Origin: Paralithodes platypus
Lineage: Eukaryota > Arthropoda > Malacostraca > Decapoda > Lithodidae
Assembly: GCA_032716605.1 (NCBI GenBank)
Contig: CM064572.1
Location: forward strand, 44,230,703-44,294,702
DNA length: 64,000 nt
Direction: 5' to 3'
Part shown: one piece after another, positions 42,730-53,938 of the stretch
Layout: each line of letters begins with the position of its first letter
Position numbering within the stretch: the stretch's first letter is position 1
Notes under the pieces: model-generated
Database searches by the model: none
Seen by the model: only the letters and a program-made list of their open reading frames with translations
What the model was told of the DNA's origin: nothing
Position numbers and translations under genes: made by a program

Positions 42730-43048
42730 TGCCTGACGCCGTGATCCCCGAAGGGGTGGTCACGAACGAACCACCCCCATGCACCTCTGTCCCCAGTCAG
42801 TCGACGCCCCTCCCCCCAACCAGCACCGCCTTTGTTCATGTACTTCCTCACTCCATCCTTCCACCTCATATTCGGTCTACCTCTCCCCCTCTGTCCCTCC
42901 ACCTCGCTCTCGTACACCCTCTTAGTCATTCTCTCGCTTTCCATACGTTCCATATGGCCGAACCATCTCAAGTTGTTCCTTTTCACACTTTCCAGCACAT
43001 CTACCTCCACACCACACCTCCTTCTTACTTCCTCATTAGTCTTTCATC
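42730..43048 (-). pseudogene. RTE LINE copy 2, 3' end only
   Basis: Encodes the RTE C-terminus (VDVLESVKRNNLRWFGHMER to FGDHGVRQ), nearly identical to 59967-60290. It is 5'-truncated after about 95 codons, near CACATAGAAAG. Confidence 0.9.
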
Positions 43049-43821
43049 CACATAGAAAGAAAAAAATAACAAATACAAGTCAGCTACTAAATGATTGTAT
43101 ACACTCAGCGGGGCTCGAACCACCGACAATAAGACAATTTATATTATAATTATTTGTTTGTGAAAGTTAAATAGAAATATAAAAACATTTTTGAAAGCAT
43201 AGCACAACAAAGAGTAATCCATAAAGCAAACAAACTTTGGGAGAATGATAGATAACAAAGGTGTAAAAGAAAGAGGGAAGGTAAAAAAGTAAAGACAAAA
43301 ACATGCATATCGTAAAAAGTCTGATTTATACTCTTGAGGGGACAAACCGAGGGAGCAGGGAGTGATAAATTATGAAAAAAGGAGAGAAAGAAGGAAAAAA
43401 GCATAAGCGATATGAGCAACCCGAAGAATTTTAAGGGGGAACAGGCGGATATAATGGAAATGCTGAGCGAAATTAAAGGGAATGGTGAATGAATAAAAAA
43501 GGAAACTATAAACGCGACACCAAACGAATATAAGGTAAATAGAAAACGAAAATAAAGGAGATGGAGAATGAAAATACAGGGAAGTGAGAACGAAAATAAA
43601 GTTAATTTTGAACGAAAATAAGTGGCCATAATACAAAAAAAATGTAACATGAAAGGGTAAGCAAAAGACAGGAATGGAAACTTGTATTAATAATATTATG
43701 AATAATATACAGATTATATTCAAATCCGTGTCAGTACATGACATATTGATATCCAGTGTTCGATAAATGGATATAGAATCGTAGTCATGTACTTAATCTG
43801 TAACTTTCTTGATGGTGTAAA
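43049..43821. other. Spacer, no gene seen
   Basis: A-rich on the plus strand. 43088-43125 holds GGGGCTCGAACCACCGACA, also found at 46745, the complement of a tRNA B-box-like GGTTCGAGCCCC. Long minus-strand Phe/Leu/Ser-rich frames at 43150-43744 reflect purine-rich composition and overlap each other; I do not accept them as genes. Confidence 0.5.
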
Positions 43822-45765
43822 GAAATATAGCCTGACAAACATCTCTTTCCATGTGTTTTGTCCCTGTACTCTAGTGGTATATTACTTGCAAAATAAAGTC
43901 TAATAATCGTCTCTTTCCATATGCTTTGTCCCTGTACTCTAGTGGTATATTACTTGCAAAATAAAGCCTAATAATCGTCTCTTTCCATGTGCTTTGTCCC
44001 TGTACTCTAGTGGTATATTACTTGCAAAATATAGCCTAATAATCGTCTCTTTCCATGTGCTTTGTCCCTGTACTCTAGTGGTATATTACTTGCAAAATAA
44101 AGCCTAATAATCGTCTCTTTCCATGTGTTTTGTCCCTGTACTCTAGTGGTATATTACTTGCAAAATATAGCCTAATAATCGTCTCTTTCCATGTGCTTTG
44201 TCCCTGTACTCTAGTGGTATATTACTTGCAAAATAAAGCCTAATAATCGTCTCTTTCCATGTGCTTTGTCCCTGTACTCTAGTGGTATATTACTTGCAAA
44301 ATATAGCCTAATAATCGTCTCTTTCCATGTGCTTTGTCCCTGTACTCTAGTGGTATATTACTTGCAAAATAAAGCCTAATAATCGTCTTTTTCCATGTGC
44401 TTTGTCCCTGTACTCTAGTGGTATATTACTTGCAAAATATAGCCTAATAATCGTCTCTTTCCATGTGCTTTGTCTCTGTACTCTAGTGGTATATTACTTG
44501 CAAAATAAAACATAATAATCGTCTCTTTCCATGTGTTATGTCCCTGTACTCTAGTGGTATATTACTTGCAAAATATAGCCTAATAATCGTCTCTTTCCAT
44601 GTGCTTTGTCCCTGTATTCTAGTGGCATATTACTTGCAAAATAAAGCCTAATAATCGTCTCTTTCCATGTGCTTTGTCCCTGTATTCTAGTGGCATATTA
44701 CTTGCAAAATACAGCCTAATAATCGTCTCTTTTCATGTGCTTTGTCCCTGTACTCTAGTGGTATATTACTTGCAAAATAAAGCCTAATAATCGTCTCTTT
44801 CCATGTGCTTTTTCCCTGTACTCTAGTGGTATATTACTTGCAAAATATAGCCTAATAATCGTCTCTTTCCATGTGCTTTGTCCCTGTACTCTAGTGGTAT
44901 ATTACTTGCAAAATAAAGCCTAATAATCGTCTCTTTCCATGTGTTTTGTCCCTGTACTCTAGTGGTATATTACTTGCAAAATAAAGCCTAATAATCGTCT
45001 CTTTACATGTGTTTTTTCCCTGTACTCTAGTGGCATATTACTTGCAAAATATAGCCTAATAATCGTCTCTTTTCATGTGCTTTGTCCCTGTACTCTAGTG
45101 GTATATTACTTGCAAAATAAAGCCTAATAATCGTCTCTTTCCATGTGTTTTGTCCCTGTACTCTAGTGGTATATTACTTGCAAAATAAAGCCTAATAATC
45201 GTCTCTTTCCATGTGCTTTTTCCCTGTACTCTAGTGGTATATTACTTGCAAAATATAGCCTAATAATCGTCTCTTTCCATGTGCTTTGTCCCTGTACTCT
45301 AGTGGTATATTACTTGCAAAATAAAGCCTAATAATCGTCTCTTTCCATGTGTTTTGTCCCTGTACTCTAGTGGCATATTACTTGCAAAATAAAGCCTAAT
45401 AATCGTCTCTTTCCATGTGCTTTGTCCCTGTACTCTAGTGGTATATTACTTGCAAAATAAAGCCTAATAATCGTCTCTTTCCATGTGCTTTGTCCCTGTA
45501 CTCTAGTGGTATATTACTTGCAAAATAAAGCCTAATAATCGTCTCTTTCCATGTGCTTTGTCCCTGTACTCTAGTGGTATATTACTTGCAAAATAAAGCC
45601 TAATAATCGTCTCTTTCCATGTATTTTGTCCCTGTACTCTAGTGGTATATTACTTGCAAAATAAAGCCTAATAATCGTCTCTTTCCATGTATTTTGTCCC
45701 TGTATTCTAGTAGTATATTACTTGCAAAATAAAGCCTAATAATCGTCTCTTTCCATGTTCTGTGT
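43822..45765 (+). repeat. 68-bp satellite array, about 28 units
   Basis: Unit word: CGTCTCTTTCCATGTGCTTT, then GTCCCTGTACTCTAGTGGTA, TATTACTTGC and AAAATAAAGCCTAATAAT. Two types alternate over the first ~15 units: one with AAAATAAAG and one with AAAATATAG, i.e. a 136-bp higher-order repeat. The last units are nearly all the first type. Both edges decay into unique sequence. It is non-coding, and repeats are direct with no spacers, so it is not a CRISPR array. Confidence 0.97.
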
Positions 45766-45847
45766 TGCTGTAATCTGATAATATATATACATGGAAAAAT
45801 ATACATTATACTCACCTCTTCCATGGGTATACAGTATACTGTATCTC
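45766..45847. other. Satellite edge
   Basis: Decayed last unit and AT-rich sequence with GTATACAGTATACTGTAT, a short palindrome. Confidence 0.6.
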
Positions 45848-46062
45848 CTATAGTCTATTCGCTGTAAGTAGGCGAGAAATCATGACCTATAACCTCTGTA
45901 TCTCAAAAACGACTAGAGTAATCGAGCTAATATGTCTACCATTAGGGAAGAGTCAGTCAAGGAATTGATGTAGAAATTTACAGCCAATCTGCTATGGCCC
46001 TTTTTGAGTAACAGAGGATAGAGGTCATTATTTCTCGCCTACTTACAGCGAATAGACTATAG
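45848..46062. mobile_element. Palindromic MITE (215 bp)
   Basis: Inverted ends CTATAGTCTATTCGCTGTAA pair for about 60 bp with two to six mismatches; the centre is unique. TA-type flanks would fit a Tc1/mariner-like origin but this is uncertain. Confidence 0.82.
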
Positions 46063-46739
46063 CCTGGTGTACTGTGTCCCTCCTCCTCTCATAACTCACA
46101 GTTACTTCATATTACTTCTTTATCTGTATGTGGTAACCCAGCTTCGAATCCCGTGAGAATCACATGCTTTCATTGATATCATTGGGAGGTGTTTGGTGTT
46201 GGGAGTGAAGTGAATAAATTAGATTATATGAAATGAACAAAACACATAAATTCAAAGATATGATTGGTTAAGTTATGGTTGAATAACTTAGATTTTATTA
46301 GTACACATTTAGTTGTATTAACTTTCCATAAATATTATGACAACCCTACTAAGTTTTACTTGCGTGTTTAGAGGGTTGAAAATATAAATAAATAAATAAA
46401 TAAATAAACAAATAAATACATAAATATATTCTTATCTTAGCCATACGTGTAGCTAACTTCTTTCTCCCTTAACTCTATTTTCAGTACGAAACATTTTCAT
46501 TGCACGGTTGCATTATTTTCAGAAAAGGTCTCTCGTTTTAAAATGGCTAATGTTTTCCCTCCTTTCCCAGAAAATGTTGCATATAATCCTGTCGTAATTT
46601 CATACACACATATACATGTAGTTCAACCCGGAAGTGGCGTAAATGAAGGGTTAAGAGCGTCATATGTAGTGGTTACTTTATTTTAGTTGTATTTAACTTA
46701 TGTATTTACTTTTCATTATATAGTGATTTTCTTTTGTAT
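46063..46739. other. Spacer, no gene seen
   Basis: AT-rich, with an (AAAT)n tract at about 46387-46420. A GCTTCGAATCCCGTG B-box-like word lies at 46141-46155 without an A-box partner. Confidence 0.5.
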
Positions 46740-46870
46740 AATCTCAGCGGGGCTCGAACCACCGACAGTTAGACTTTTCAGATCCAACACGGAAGTCATA
46801 AAGCAGAGATTAAATTAATCGGGTTGCGTGTGTTCGATTCTTAACACACAAAGAGCGAGTGGTAGGGTAT
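46740..46870 (-). repeat. tRNA-like/SINE-like dispersed repeat F
   Basis: GGGGCTCGAACCACCGACAG, then TCAGATCCAACACGGAAGTC and ATTAATCGGGTTGC. The second part recurs at 56255-56320. On the minus strand the first word is a B-box. Confidence 0.6.
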
Positions 46871-46904
46871 TTTACACTGTGCCACCCAGCGTTTTTTTTT
46901 AACC

Positions 46905-47310
46905 CTAAATAGGGTTGTTTCCGTGCTCATTTTCATGCATAAATAAGACCCAGAGCGTAAAACAAGTATCTATCCCTGAAAGGGCGTAAACAGAGCTTTC
47001 GAATGACACCCGAATCATCCTTGTACACCCACTGGTTTTCTTGCAACGATCGTGCAACACGAGTGCAAAAAACCTAAAATAAGGTCATTTCCGTACATAA
47101 TTCCCTGTGTAGCGAGTGAGAGAAGGGGGAGGAAGGTGGAATACAGTTCAGTACATCCACGGTGGTCATGGGGAGCGGTCATAAGGTTACTACGCTCGTC
47201 CCACCGCTCAGCTCTCTCTCTCAGCAACATTACGTGCTGAAAATGGCACTCGACAGATGTCGTGCACCGCCACATAGTCCAAATTTATTTAACTCGACAG
47301 ATGTCGTGCG
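46905..47310 (+). repeat. Dispersed repeat C, copy 3
   Basis: TTTCCGTGCTCATTTTCATG through TTGCAACGATCGTGC to AACATTACGTGCTGAAAATG, the same order as 18405-18866, with divergence. Confidence 0.78.
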
Positions 47311-47317
47311 CCGTTGG

Positions 47318-47443
47318 TTAAGGGAAGGTTTTCGATTTTTTTGTTTTCATTATTTTAAGGCGTTCGCCCCATCAGTTTGGCGATTTTAAGACCTTTCACT
47401 CCATTTCTTTGCCAATAGTAAGACCTTTCTTGGCATTAAGGTG
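47318..47443 (-). mobile_element. MITE-A fragment
   Basis: GGCGTTCGCCCCATCAGTTT, GGCGATTTTAAGACCTTTCA and AATAGTAAGACC in minus orientation; cut at TTAAGGTGTC, where a CR1-like fragment follows. Confidence 0.75.
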
Positions 47444-47720
47444 TCTAAAATTTCCAAAGGAATGGTCAAGAATTAAAAAGAGGAAAAAAAAGTGTTGTAA
47501 TAGAGTGGTAAATGATTGGAATGTACTGCCCCCGTATGTGATTGAGTCTGAATCATTACAAACGTTTGAGCGTAATTTAGAAAAGGCATGGAGTAGACAA
47601 GATCTATTATATAATTATGAAGCTAAACTTCAGTATGATGATATTGTATTGACTGCCACAGTCACCACTTTTGTTGCGGCTCCCGAGCTGGATACACAGG
47701 TCTAAAAAGGCCTCTTCCAG
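47444..47720 (+). pseudogene. CR1-group LINE 3'-end fragment
   Basis: Encodes RVVNDWNVLPPYVIESESLQ and TFERNLEKAW, the conserved C-terminus of CR1-group ORF2 (compare VVNLWNGLPRNV at 28930). No RT remains. Dead fragment of a subfamily different from the intact element. Confidence 0.82.
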
Positions 47721-47877
47721 AACATCTACTGTAAGATACTGTAAGATAATGCTATATTTTTCAAGTATCTAGATTACAAAAGTACAGCAACAAAGCACAC
47801 AGATATATGTGTACAGTGTAATGCTATATTGTCAAGTATATATATTACTAGAGTACACGAACAAAACAGATGGAAAG

Positions 47878-47930
<53 letters not shown>

Positions 47931-48211
47931 TATATATAATATATTTTTAAGTAACGGTATAAATATTACATACAAGAGTAAAACAAGAAATAAGTAGACT
48001 AAAATCACATGCACATACACACACACACACGGAAAGATATGTGTATTAGGGTACATTTTTCAAGCATATTTATATATATATATAGAGTACACCAACAAAA
48101 CACATTTTTCGCCTCCGTTTTATGAGCTCCGTTTTGAAGTAGAGAAACATATTCCCGTGAAATAACTACACTGTGGAAGAAAGATCGTTTACCATTTTCA
48201 ATCGCAGCACT
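47721..48211. repeat. Spacer with (AT)n and (CA)n tracts
   Basis: (AT)n at about 47880-47928 and a CA tract at about 48015-48030. A short word TCAAGTAT/ATATTAC recurs three to four times, suggesting decayed tandem units of ~100 bp. Confidence 0.7.
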
Positions 48212-50567
48212 AAGGGAAGGTTTTTAGTTTGTTCCCTAGACCTCCATCAACCTTAAAACCACACGCCCGAGACTCCTTTCAAGATACATTTTTACATTTG
48301 TCGGTAGAAAAATGTACCGGCCAAAGGCAGGTTCCTCTTAAAATACAGGCTCGCTATCGCTCGCCAGGAAAAAATCGACACCTACTGTACATGGCACGAA
48401 AGGTCTGCAATTTAACATAAGTGGGGTGAAAGTTCTTAAAATCGCCAAACTAATGGGGTCTTTCTTCTTCTTTGGATGTGTTCGCCGCTCTTCTAGCGGC
48501 ACCAAGGAGCGCGACGCCCCTCGTTAGGGGTGTTGATTTGGTGCAGTAGACTGTTTGAAGCGACAGCTCGCTCCCTTGCGAGGATGGGCTCGTCTGGCAC
48601 TTTTTGCAGTTCGACATCGAGGGCTCTCTTGAAGTTGTCTAACGAGATGTCCCTCATGTCTCTTACTCGCCGTGGGAGTTTGTTGAAGAGACGTGGGCCT
48701 CTGCGTGATAACCAGCCCTCTCGCAGAGAGCCCATAGCACCCCTGTTATTCATCCGGGGGATTTCGCATTCCCAGCCTCTCCTATCACTGAATTTCATGA
48801 CTATCGGAGTATGTAGGTTTGGTACTAAACCCTCTGCGATTTTCCACGTGTATATTATAAGGTAACGTTCTCTTCTACGTTCCAGTGAATACAGATTCAG
48901 TGCTCTTAAACGCTCCCAATAGTGTAGATGTTTTATCGAACTTATATGCGAAGTGAAATTTCTTTGTACACTCTCTACGTCATTTATTTCACCTGCTTTG
49001 TATGGGGATGTTAATACGCTACAGTATTCAAGCCGCGGTAGCACTAGAGATTTGAAGAGCGTTATTATAGGTACTTCACCGCGTCTTTTAAAAGTACGCA
49101 GAATCCAACCCGTTAGACGTTTCGCAGCCGCCACTTTGACCTGGTTATGTACTTTGAAACCCATATTTTCAGACATTAATACCCCAAGGTCTTTCACACT
49201 GTCTTTCCGTTCTATTATGTGGTTAGATTCTGTTAAGTAATTTGTAATTTCTTTAACACCATTATTATCTCTGTACCGTATTAATTGGAATTTTTCCTCA
49301 TTGAATTGCATGTTGTTTTCCCTGGTCCACTGGAACACTACATTCATGTCTTGCTGCAGTCAGCCCGTGTCTTCTTGTGTGTTTACTATCTTGCTTAATT
49401 TTGTGTCATCAGCAAAAGACGACACCGTACTGTGTCTGGTGTTGGTATCTATGTCGCAAATTAGTATGAGGAACAGAAGGGGCGCTAGCACTGTTCCTTG
49501 GGGCACTGAGCTTTTGACATCCGAAGGCTCAGATGTGACTTGGTTTACTGCTACTGATTGTTTTCGGTTTACGAGGAAATTGTATATCCACTGTCCGATT
49601 TTCCCAGTTATACCTTTTGCTTTCAGTTTGTGGGCTATTATACCATGGTCACATTTATCAAATGCCATAGCAAAATCGGTGTAAATGACATCCACGTTTT
49701 TCTTTTCTTCTAGCGCTTTAAGAATGTTGTCATAGTGTTCCAAAAGTTGTGAGAGACATGATCTTCCCGCTCTGAACCCATGTTGACCGGTGTTGTGTAG
49801 TTCGTTTGTCTCCATGAATGTTGAAATTTGTCTTCGCAGGACTCGTTCGAAAACTTTAACGATGTGAGAGGTTAGAGCTACCGGGCGGTAGTTTTTTGGT
49901 AGTGCTTTACTCCCTCCTTTATGCAGTGGGGCAATTATTGCGTTTTTCAAGCTATCTGGTATGTCACCAGTGTCTAGACTCCTTCTCCACATTATAGCCA
50001 GGGGTTTTGAGAGGTTTTCCTTACATTTCTTCATTAGGATCGAATTCCATGAGTCCGGGCCTGGTGCCGAGTGGGATGGCATGTTGGAAATGGCCTCTTC
50101 TATGTCTTTTGGACCGGAATCAATATCCAGCATCTGAGGGGTTTCCGTGGGGGAGGTTTCCATGAAAAATATATTTTGGTCTCTGATGACTTTTGTTTCA
50201 TCAGGCTCACTGAATGCCATTTCATACTGCCTGCTTAAGAGTTCGCTCATTTCCTTTTTGTCCCCTGTGAAAGATCCGTCCCCTTTGCTCAGTGGGCCGA
50301 TGTTTGATGTTGTTTTAGCCTTTTGTTTGGCGTATGAAAAGAAGTATTTGGAATTTTCCTTTATACCTGCAATAGCTTTCCTCTCCTCTTCCATAATGTT
50401 GTAGTTCATATGATATTCTTAGCCTTTGTTCAATTTCCACAATTTATCTATCTATTTCGGCCTTTTGCCGAACATAAGGTGAACGCCTTAACATCTCAAT
50501 AGCAATGGGGCTAAACATGAGGGAGAAAGGGGTCAAGAAAAAAAATCCCTCAAGTGGAAATCTCCCC
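48212..50567 (+). mobile_element. MITE-A copy split by LINE C
   Basis: The left part (48212-48462) reaches GCCAAACTAATGGGG. The right part (about 50477-50567) resumes CGAACGCCTTAACATCTCAA-like sequence and ends AAATCTCCCC before TTAA at 50568-50571, the same end as copy 1. Confidence 0.82.
48463..50476 (-). pseudogene. LINE C: CR1/Jockey-group RT, 5'-truncated, one nonsense codon
   Basis: A minus-strand ORF from about 50409 to a stop at 48493, interrupted only by one in-frame TGA at 49360-49362. The RT has SAPGPDSWNSILMKKC, KNYRPVALTSHIVKVFERVL, YTDFAMAFDKCDHG, SSVPQGTVLAPLLF and the catalytic SFADDTKL near 49410; the stop comes 12 to 15 codons after it. The C-terminal part has LEYCSVLTSPYKAGEI and GPRLFNKLPRRVRD. 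No endonuclease is present. The 3' end is GAAGAAGAAA-rich at 48463-48480. Inserted into a MITE-A, so younger than it. Confidence 0.88.
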
Positions 50568-50612
50568 TTAACGCTGTTGTTCCATATTCGCAACTATTTC
50601 ACACTCAATTAA

Positions 50613-50809
50613 CCCCTTGAGCATTATGACGCGTTTTGACAGTTTATTCTAGCTATCACTAGGCGATTTTATACAGTTAAGAAGGATCTGTGGGTATTGA
50701 AAGGGTACAGACTATCTCAATCAACCCTCTGACTTCCATATCCCCTTCCTCATCGTCCAATAATAGCCAGACAAACAAAAAATAAATGCGCATCGGATCT
50801 TGAAAGGGG
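50613..50809 (+). mobile_element. MITE-B copy
   Basis: Left CCCCTTGAGCATTATGACGC after TTAA (50609-50612); right end AATGCGCATCGGATCTTGAA then AGGGG. The right TTAA is mutated to GTAA. Confidence 0.82.
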
Positions 50810-50859
50810 TAACTCTAGGACAGTCATAAAGCATGAATCCTCAACCTCTATAGAAGACA

Positions 50860-51105
50860 TTTAGCCCCATTACTTTGTTAATATTAAGACTTTGTGTTAT
50901 TTAGGGGTCGATTTTTTTCCTGGCGAACGATACTGAGCCTGTAATATTGGAAGAATCGGCCCTCGGCCGAGAAATTTTCTACCGAAAAATGTACAAATTT
51001 ATCTAGAGGGGGGATTTAATGGATGTTTTTATTTCTTAAGTTTGATGGAGGTGTAGGGAGGAAACTAGAACATAATTATATATATGGATGCATCGACCAA
51101 AAAGT
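50860..51105 (-). mobile_element. MITE-A fragment
   Basis: TTAGCCCCATTACTTTGTTA, CCTGGCGAACGATACTGAGC and CTACCGAAAAATGTACAAAT in order; both termini lost. Confidence 0.8.
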
Positions 51106-51264
51106 GAACCATCATAAAGCTTCATAATTAACACTAGAACATAAATCATATGGACCTTTATGAATCATCGACCCACGTAAAGCATAATATTTTAGGTAAA
51201 GAATGACTCGGAAGATTCGATTTAGTTCGGGATTGCTTCGAAAACTTAATAGGGTTCATTTACT

Positions 51265-51567
51265 AGTTTATATATTTAGTTGTTACTGTTTTAGCTTCCT
51301 CCCTAGCGCTCCATCAACTTTAAAAAATTATCCTCAACATCCCTCTTCGAGATAAATTTGTAAATTTTTCGGTAGGAAAATGTCCTGGCTGAGGGCCGGT
51401 TCCTCCAAAATATCAGGCTCGCTATCGCTCGCCAGGATGAAATCGACACTTAAATGACACGAAAGGTATTGATAATGGAAAGGAAATGGTGATCGTCTTA
51501 AAATCTCAAAGCTAATGGGGCTGAATATGAGGGAGAAGGGGTCCGCAAAAAGCAAGTATCTCTCCCT
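51265..51567 (+). mobile_element. MITE-A copy
   Basis: TTAGCTTCCTCCCTAGCGCT, TTTTTCGGTAGGAAAATGTC, GCTCGCTATCGCTCGCCAGG and the right-side repeats; ends decayed near ATCTCTCCCTGAAG. Confidence 0.82.
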
Positions 51568-51641
51568 GAAGACCACGATTTACGACACTGTATCAAATAC
51601 TGTATCTATATTTTGAAGGCTTATTAGATTTGAGTTCTTAA

Positions 51642-51844
51642 CCCTTTGAAGATTGTGACGCATTTGTATAGTCTATTTTGGCTACGATTGTATACACTTT
51701 AATAAGGATCTGTGGGAATGATAAGGGTAAAGGCTCTCTCAATTAACCCTCTGACTTCCATATGTGCCCTTCCTAATCTGAATAAAATTGTCTACTAATA
51801 TAACTGGAAAATAGAAAATAAATGCGTATTGAATCATAAAAGGG
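51642..51844 (+). mobile_element. MITE-B copy (best preserved)
   Basis: 203 bp between TTAA at 51638-51641 and TTAA at 51845-51848. Ends CCCTTTGAAGATTGTGACGC and AATGCGTATTGAATCATAAA followed by AGGG are imperfect inverted repeats of about 27 bp. CCCT-plus-TTAA ends resemble piggyBac termini; a non-autonomous piggyBac-type element is likely. Confidence 0.88.
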
Positions 51845-51848
51845 TTAA

Positions 51849-52119
51849 ATCGCAACGGAAATTGATATTGCAACCATTCTTCTGTTCTTTTACATGAAGG
51901 AAATCAGGAAAGAGAAATACATTAACTGTAAATAAAATCCCTACATCCGAAAGTGTCAAGGGGCTGGAGTTCTCGAAAAAGGTCTCCAGTCTTGACACTA
52001 TTCTTGACTTACAGTGTTGGCAGTGGTGATCGGCTGGTCTACCAGAATGAGAACTGAGCGATCTCTGCCATACCCATAGCTTACTCTGACTGTTCCTTTT
52101 ACTTATATATTTTCTAGAT
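51849..52119. other. Spacer, no gene seen
   Basis: Contains AAGGGGCTGGAGTTCTCGAA and nearby words that might be an old LINE tail; not supported further. Confidence 0.45.
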
Positions 52120-52450
52120 CTCAAGTGACGGCGTCTCTTTCGTGGATTGACCTCCCAATCTACCAAGATTGGAAGCCAAAGCGTCACATTTTTCCTTTGC
52201 CCCTCAACTTTCTCTTCATAATTGCTGAGGGGCACAGGCCCCTGGGTGGGGCTTTTGTTTCCCGGGCATTTCCTCACCCTCCTCAGCTCCCCGCCATGGA
52301 GTGGCTTCGGTCACCCAGGCTTTATTGTGGTCGGCAGGGAGGGTTCTGTGGGGGCGCTCGGTTATGGCCTTGGCCTTGCTCGGGGCCTAGGGGCTGTTCG
52401 GCCAGGCAGCTTGGGGAACAGCAACAACAACAACAACAGTGTTGGCATAA
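52120..52450. other. GC-rich island of unknown nature ending in (CAA)n
   Basis: Clearly more GC-rich than its surroundings (CCTTGGCCTTGCTCGGGGCC region) and ending GCAACAACAACAACAACAG at 52420-52439. Frames of 80-130 codons exist but have no similarity I recognise. A LINE 3' UTR fragment with a CAA tail is my best guess; a host exon is not excluded. Confidence 0.4.
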
Positions 52451-52944
52451 TTATCGAGAAGTTTTGATAGCCTATGAAGTCCTATTTGAACTAACTTACG
52501 AACACGTCCTTCATTCCTGACAAAATAAATGTCCTATCCTACTGAGTTATGTGAGATGAGATTTTGGCCAGTCTTTATCAAAACACAAGTCCACCCCGAA
52601 AGTTCAGGTCGAAAACCATGAACAATGACGATACGGACATTTTCTCAAGTATTATTTATTAAGGGGGGAAGGGTTTATTTATCGATCTACTTATTTATTT
52701 ATTTACTTTTTTCTCCCTCCATCAAGGTTAACATACAAACTTAATTTTTGTAATATGAAATAGGACAACATTACCGTTTTCACCAGTTTCGTGATGTGTA
52801 CACTCGCGGACATAGAAAACAAATACAAAAGGCTCGAAGCATTCTGGAAGTGGGTCGAAATCTTGTGATAATATATACGTATGTTTCACCGGATTCATTC
52901 CGTTCACACAAATATACAGCTCTCTATAGTCTGTTTCTTTTCAA
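52451..52944. other. Spacer with MITE-A left-end scrap
   Basis: 52657-52745 resembles a MITE-A left end (TTAAGGGGGGAAGGGTTTAT, CTCCCTCCATCAAGG). Otherwise nothing. Confidence 0.5.
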
Positions 52945-53140
52945 CTGACGGTTAATTGCAAAGTTCCCATCAAGATTTTTCAGTTATTTTGATTTTGTGT
53001 TGGTGAAATATGGTGCTAATTATATACACTTGGTCTTAATATGATGCAGAGACATTACAGGTTCATACTATTCAATAAAGTATTAAGACATTAGCTGCTA
53101 AGGGATTCAATTTATCGTCAGCTGAAAAGAAACCGAGTAT
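52945..53140 (+). repeat. Dispersed repeat E, copy 2
   Basis: GCAAAGTTCCCATCAAGATT and GCTAATTATATACACTTGGT in the same order as 41935-42140. Confidence 0.75.
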
Positions 53141-53376
53141 AATGTAAAGATTATTGTTTCCTTGAGTGTATGTTTGTCACCCTATACGTCTGGATCATGT
53201 TGAATTAAAATACGATAAAAGAAACCAAACATAAGATTATTCATGAAAGAGTAAAGGCTACACATTACGAGAGCTCATAAAATATCACGAGATTCTACTT
53301 TGTTCTCCTTATTTGTTGTTGAAATAAAAATATAGGTTTTGTCAGAGATTGCCTCATACAGTAGAGCCTAACTATA

Positions 53377-53938
53377 TACAGGGTGTTCCAGTAATGCTTT
53401 TCATAAATTATATGGTGGACTCATCAAACAAAAATAAGAATAAATTACTCTATGAACATGAGGTTGAGTATTTATAATAACGGAGTTATTACACGATTTA
53501 AGTTAACGATAGATACAATGCCATTCAGTCCAAGGGGTAATGTTGCCATTTTAGTGGATTATATCCATTTGGCCTTCGCTATCGCTTGCTAGCCTCAAGA
53601 TAGTGAGCAGTAGCGAGCTGACTTTTCGGTAAAAAAGGACATATGCCGGACATATGTCAGGCTTCGCCGGATTTGATTTTCCTACCGAAAACATCAGCTC
53701 GCTACTGCTCACTATCTTGAGGCTAGCAAGCGATAGCGAAGGCCAAATGGATATAATCCACTAAAATGGCAACATTACCCCTTGGACTGAATGGCATTGT
53801 ATCTATCGTTAACTTAAATCGTGTAATAACTCCGTTATTATAAATACTCAATCTCATGTTCATAGAGTAATTTATTCTTATTTTTGTTTGATGAGTCCAC
53901 CATATAATTTATGAAAAGCATTACTGGAACACCCTGTA
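53377..53938. mobile_element. 562-bp near-perfect palindromic fold-back element
   Basis: Starts TACAGGGTGTTCCAGTAATG and ends with its complement. The arms of about 250 bp differ at only a few positions (for example GAGGTTGAG against GAGATTGAG). Ends of type ACAGGGTGTTCC are seen in several arthropod DNA transposon families; superfamily not assigned. The central ~60 bp contains TTTTCGGTA and ACATATG words and CTATCGCTTGCTAGCC, which resemble parts of the MITE-A core. Flanks are TATA-rich. Confidence 0.93.

Noticed and set aside
43150..43744. Overlapping Phe/Ser/Leu-rich minus-strand ORFs of 124 and 166 codons
   Set aside because: Purine-rich plus-strand composition leaves several overlapping frames open at once; no signal, domain or start context supports a gene.
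43822..45765. CRISPR-like regular repeats
   Set aside because: The units are contiguous 68-bp direct repeats with no unique spacers and no cas genes; this is a eukaryotic satellite.
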